Below, one piece after another: positions 59,516 to 64,000 of a stretch of DNA of 64,000 nucleotides. Made by a program: the position numbers and the translations under genes. Under the pieces are notes generated by a model. It searched no databases and had not been told where the DNA came from. It saw only the letters and a list, made by a program, of their open reading frames with translations. Numbering within the stretch: the stretch's first letter is position 1; every line of letters begins with the position of its first letter. This DNA comes from Phoebastria nigripes (taxonomy: Eukaryota; Chordata; Aves; Procellariiformes; Diomedeidae), in assembly GCA_035582835.1 (NCBI GenBank), contig JAYKAV010002973.1:159937-223936 (forward strand). Direction: 5' to 3'.

Positions 59516-60770
59516 TGTAAGTGTATTGCTCCTAGTTCTCATTTGAGAAAGTTCTGGTGTTACCAGTGCACAAGAATTATAATCTTGCATGCTGTCCCTA
59601 AATCGTTCTCTGAAAAACACAGGGATTTTCACCATTAAGGCACAGGTAGTTGTCTATAGTTTAGCAACACATTGGCATTATGCTGAAGTTTCTGGAGTTA
59701 CTGTTTCTGCAAAGAGAATATTGAGCCTACTGTCCAAGGGTGCTGGGGGAGGGGGTTTGAAGGGAAGGGAACAGAGATGTAAAGATGATGTAAAATGGGC
59801 TAGGCTGGTCAACAGCAATGAAAAATACCACATAGAAGGAACTGTGGAGCTGGCTTTTCAGCCGAAATCACAAGGAATTCTAGTAGCCTTTTTTCTCTCT
59901 CCTCCCTGGATCTGCTTCTATCTATATAGTGAAGTATATGATCACGGTGAACTCAGGGATAACGTTAGCTTTGCTTTCTGCAAGTGGGATATACACTTGG
60001 TACTGCCACCAGGTATTCTGAATATAACTGAAAAGGAGTGTGAGAAAGAGGTGAGAAATCAATTTCTAGATATTACTGGTGGTCCCTATGCCTTAGTGCT
60101 TTTTGAGTGAAGGAGCATTTTGTAAGGACCTCGCTTTGTTAACATTGAAATGATTGCTTTTCCTCACCTCTTTCCTTTTTTCTGAAACAGTATATAGGTT
60201 GGGTCTCTCAAATCATTTTGAAGAGAACAGGGGAGCAGAGGGGGAGATGCTGTTCGAATGTTTTCTCACTACGATCAAAGTTAATAAAGCTTCTATCAAT
60301 CAGACCTGTCCTAAATCATACTCATGTTATCACACACTTGGAGTCCCCAGATTCTCCAAGACCTCGTCACATACTGGGTACGCTCCCAGTTGCCAGGATC
60401 CTGAAGTTAACAGCACTTCGATTACTCCATAGGGGTATAGGAAAAGTTACATCATGTCCCTGCTTTGGATTCAGAAAACATCTGACAAATTTAACCTTTC
60501 TAGATTATGGTGAATTAATACAAATATTTGTACATGGGTCTCCCTCATCAGAAAGTTTCAAAGTAGGTCAGATATCTAATCTGAAAAAAACCTACATACA
60601 TTCATGAGACAGATCATTTCTAATGATCCAGATACGCTATTATTAATTGCCATTGAATATTCTATATTTACCATTTTCTTCTTTAGACCTGCATATCCTA
60701 ATAACTCTTATGAGTGCAGCAAGTGGAAAGCATTCATACAGAAACAAAATATCCTTAGGAGAATAACTAG
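59516..60770. other. Unassigned; overlapping open frames without recognised domain
   Basis: The 173-codon frame at 59589-60110 (+) and those at 60218-60607 and 60604-60870 (+) are longer than most in the region. I see no signal peptide, catalytic motif or repeat, and no homology is recognised. The last of these frames runs into the LTR that starts at 60771. Chance, or remnants of an old element, are both possible. Confidence 0.45.
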
Positions 60771-61346
60771 TGTCCTGGTTTTGGCTGGGATAGAGTTAAT
60801 TTTCTTCCTAGTAGTTGGTATAGTGCTGTGTTTTGGATTTAGTATGAGAAGAATGTTGATAACACACTGATGTTTTAGCTGTTGCTAAGTAGTGCTTACA
60901 CTAGTCAAGGACTTTTCAGCTTCCCATGCTCTGCCAGGTGCACAAGAAGCTGGGAGGGGACACAGCTGGGACAGCTAACCCAACTGGCCAAAGGGATATT
61001 CCATACCATATGACGTCATGCTCAGTAATAAAAGCTGGGGGAAGAAGAAGGAAGGGGGGACGTTTGGAGTGGTGGTGTTTGTCTTCCCAAGTAACTGTTA
61101 CACGTGATGGAGCCCTGCTTTCCTGGAGATGGCTGAACACCTGCCTGCCGATGGGAAGCAGTGAATGAATTCCCTGTTTTGCTTTGCTTGCCTGCGCGGC
61201 TTTTGCTTTCCCTATTAAACTGTCTTTATCTCAACCCATGAGTTTTCTCACTTTTACCCTTCCGATTCTCTCCCCCATCCCACTTTGAGGGGAGTGAGCG
61301 AGCAGCTGTGTGGTGCTTAGTTGTTGACTGGTGTTAAACCACGACA
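60771..61346 (+). mobile_element. Solo LTR A, copy 2, uninterrupted (576 bp)
   Basis: Begins TGTCCTGGTTTTGGCTGGGA and ends GTGTTAAACCACGACA, giving TGTC...GACA inverted ends. Flanking ACTAG (60766-60770) and ACAAG (61347-61351) are a degenerate five-base target-site duplication. Landmarks are a palindromic TGACGTCA (61011-61018), a TATA-like AATAAAAGC near 61026, a purine run GGGGGAAGAAGAAGGAAGG, and ATTAAA near 61213-61219 as a likely polyadenylation signal. It is collinear with the copy at 29173-30345. No retroviral coding sequence is adjacent. Confidence 0.93.
61011..61018 (+). promoter_or_regulatory. CRE-type palindrome TGACGTCA in LTR A
   Basis: A perfect consensus CREB/ATF site upstream of the TATA-like motif of the LTR, a typical place for a viral enhancer element. 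The equivalent position in the other LTR copy (30011-30018) reads TGACATCA, a CpG-to-CpA change. Binding is inferred, not shown. Confidence 0.55.
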
Positions 61347-61351
61347 ACAAG

Positions 61352-64000
61352 AAATAGTCCTGATTCAAAAAACCCATAGTAAGAACCAGTGTCTTTCCTG
61401 GAAAGATAAAATTTGTCTATCCTGAAGTTAGGCATGCAACAAAATGCAGTGAGATGCATGTAATTTCCCTTATGAAACTAGTTTCATATATGAGTTAATT
61501 CATCACGGGTACAGTCACTATTAAAATTTCTACAGATAATCCTGACCTAAATGGTACTTTCTAGGAAATATGCTAAGTATTGGTTTTATGCTTTTCTGCA
61601 TAAAATGTTATCTCCTTTTATTTCTAGACATGAGTATCTGAAATAATGTCATACAACATTCCCACATACAACGTCAGCAAAATCATATATAGATTAAGTT
61701 TTGGCTGATCTTACACATTTTGTGAACTTCCCAATGCTGATTCCAATACTATTCACAAGAACAAATAGTCTGAAATTTCTGCAATTGTTTTTCTTTTTAA
61801 ATACAATGAAAATAATACCATGAAATCTTCCATTAATTCTCATGTAGTACTTTTGTTTATGTCACTGTTACACTAAATGTAATATCCAGACATCAAAGTA
61901 TTGTAAATGTGTCTGCTACAGGAAAATTGGGGAAAAGAATGCTTTGCAGCTAGTATCAGGTAAGACATGCTGATGAGCTACTCAACAGACTGCTTTGTTG
62001 GCTCTCACTTGTTCTTTTATGCTGCAAAAAATCTTTGATCTTTCTATTCTGCTGCACAGTTCCCTTTCTTGGACATATAATAAAATGGACATATGTTCCC
62101 TCATATTCTTTGTATTAATGTTCTTTCATAAAATACATTGAACCTATAAGTTGGAGGATGGCAGATAAGAGTTTGAATTTCCTCAGTCAGAAGAGATAAT
62201 TTAAAGCAAGACTCGCACATTTCTGCAAAAGTAGAGTAAAATAATGTACTACAATGGCTAGGCTAAGTGTAATGTCCTATCTAGCTTATTTAAAGCTAGC
62301 TAAAGCATCACTACTTTATTTTTGCAGTTTACATGTATTCATGGCTACCTAATACAGGGTTAATGTGGAATTTACTTTCAAACAAGCCTACCCAGGCAGC
62401 ACATAATCTCTACATGTCTTAATTTTTGCCTGAGTTCCACAATCACTGAAAGGCTGTCTTTACACCTGTTGAGAAGCACTTCAATTTTGACAGCATCCTG
62501 GCACCTATCTCCCAAATATGCCTGAGAATGATCTAGAAAAATGACGCATTCCTCTGCCTAATTGTTCTGCACAGCTTGATCTAATAATAGGCATGTTCAG
62601 AAAACAGTTACAGATTCTGGGTCTACACAAATATAGTGGCAGACAATATTCCCTGTAAAACAAATGACTGAGTCATGCCTTGAGTAAGAAGAAATTCAAA
62701 CATCCGTATATTCTTAGAGACTAAAATTGTATATTTAGAACATTTAAGTCCTCTAGTCATTCAGCCAGCCACTGAGCCATTTTCTTGGATGTCAGGAGTT
62801 GTGGGTTTAAATGAAAGGGGAAAAGGAAGGAGGAAAAAAAGTAAATGAAGAAAGGAAAGCATCCACCCACCCCAACTATAGTTTCTTAATAAATATTAAA
62901 AGGTACTTGTCAGCTGAATATTTTTATTTACTTAATCTAATATAGGAAAGAAATGCATCTTCAATTTGAAGTTCTTTCGGAATTATTGTTCATTGCATCT
63001 AATTTAGACCTCCTGTCTCTGTGATACATGTAGACTGCAAGAGACCTTGAATCCCTTTAGGGTTTTATTTTAAACCGTAAATATCCATCATTAGATATAT
63101 GACATGATTGCCACATGGTCAAATACTATCTCTCAATTTGTTCTTCCTCAACCCCTTGGCTTTTCATTTTAGATTTTGGCTATTGAGAACATTACAGCTA
63201 TTTAATAACTCTCTGACTGCTTTTGTCTGTTGGCTGCATATCAGCGAAAAAGGGATGAAACTAGGACTGCATATTTTGTTTTTCTTTTTTTTCTTTTTTT
63301 CCCCCTGAGCTAGGGAAAAATAATTTCTAGTGTACAGAAGAATGTGACACTGATGCACACTATCCAAACCAATGTCTTATCCACTGCAAAATATTATTTC
63401 CTAAATGCTTGATTTGAAATTTGCCAGTGCGGAAAGCTGTTTACAACTGTGCAACTCAGTTGCTTCTGACCTCAATTTTTTCAATTTCATTTTATCTTGA
63501 AATGCCACCATGACATAAAATCTGCATACAAAGTACTGGGCTGCTGTTTCCAGTGTTGGCTGAAAGGTTACAGTGAACTTTTCAAGTTATTTTAGAACTC
63601 ATTATTTAAAGTCAGAGCAAGAATATTGGGGGACAGAAAACATTCTTATTGTGTCTTGTCCAATTGGGATAAGTTCTCCTTTACATTATTTCTTTATTCA
63701 TATTATAATAGTTTCCTATAAAACAAACAAACAAACAAACCAACAACCCTAAAGACTAGAAATAAATAATTAAAAAATCCTTCCACCACCACTACCATCG
63801 CTGTTTCCCAAAGCAGTTTTTTCTGTGTAGTTTGCAATGACTACCTGAGACAATTACTAGCTATGGGAATACCATAGCATAATGACTTGTTTAAATATGC
63901 TGTTCTAGCTTCATGACTGAGGTCATGAGTTTTCTCTGAATATTGGTTTTAAGCCCCTCTAGTGCCTGAGATAAGCTACATTCTTTGGGGGTTTTTTTGA
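61352..64000. other. Unassigned AT-rich DNA to the window end
   Basis: No gene or known repeat is recognised. A T-rich run at 63282-63300 and an (AAAC)n run at 63720-63746 are simple repeats. Confidence 0.6.
63720..63746. repeat. (AAAC)n microsatellite
   Basis: Tandem AAAC units ending in CAACAACCC, seen directly. Confidence 0.85.

Noticed and set aside
59589..60110. 173-codon + strand open frame
   Set aside because: No domain, signal or homology recognised. The open length alone is not convincing without other evidence, so it is noted only as unassigned.
1..64000. CRISPR arrays, bacterial operons, tRNA or rRNA genes
   Set aside because: No direct-repeat and spacer arrays, ribosome-binding-site and gene pairs, or cloverleaf-like genes were seen; the repeat content is vertebrate.

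Overview
The window reads as intergenic or intronic DNA from a bird, probably a neoavian. It is AT-rich, has no convincing host exon, and carries 3'-biased CR1 LINE fragments (one still ends in the ATTCTATG-type tail) and solo LTRs of avian endogenous retroviruses. Many isolated single N bases suggest ambiguous calls in a draft assembly. I recognise no host protein-coding gene, tRNA or rRNA, and almost all long open frames are chance or repeat-derived.

The most notable locus is about 26.4-30.9 kb (possibly from 25.1 kb): a decayed, internally deleted Maverick/Polinton (adintovirus-like) element. On the + strand lies the N-terminal part of a protein-primed family B DNA polymerase, split over several frames (26.4-27.5 kb). 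Facing it on the - strand, in transcription order, are a retrovirus-type integrase with a C-terminal chromodomain (30.86-28.66 kb, broken by an LTR), a 250-codon open frame resembling the Polinton minor (penton) capsid protein (28.63-27.88 kb), and a short frame resembling the small membrane-active minor virion protein (27.78-27.58 kb). Major capsid protein, packaging ATPase, protease and the polymerase palm are not found, so this is a remnant and not a functional element.

The integrase interruption is well resolved. A solo LTR (family A, 29173-30345) is flanked by a perfect GCTGT duplication, and inside that LTR sits a second solo LTR in the opposite orientation (family B, 29229-29812) flanked by GTAT. 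A second, uninterrupted copy of family A is at 60771-61346. This gives a relative order: Polinton first, then LTR A, then LTR B.

Region by region: CR1 3' end (1-102); unassigned AT-rich DNA; CR1 reverse-transcriptase 3' fragment (1876-2984); unassigned; long LTR-like block (6.2-7.36 kb); unassigned with a weak LTR candidate (11.05-11.73 kb); GC-richer block with imperfect repeats (15.9-16.8 kb); unassigned; Polinton locus with nested LTRs; CR1 on the - strand (31.47-32.19 kb); long unassigned stretch; a short RTE-like reverse-transcriptase trace (49.57-49.74 kb); a 2.5 kb internally deleted CR1 (51.93-54.46 kb); unassigned; solo LTR A (60.77-61.35 kb); unassigned to the end.

All family assignments come from reading translated motifs by eye; no database search was run.
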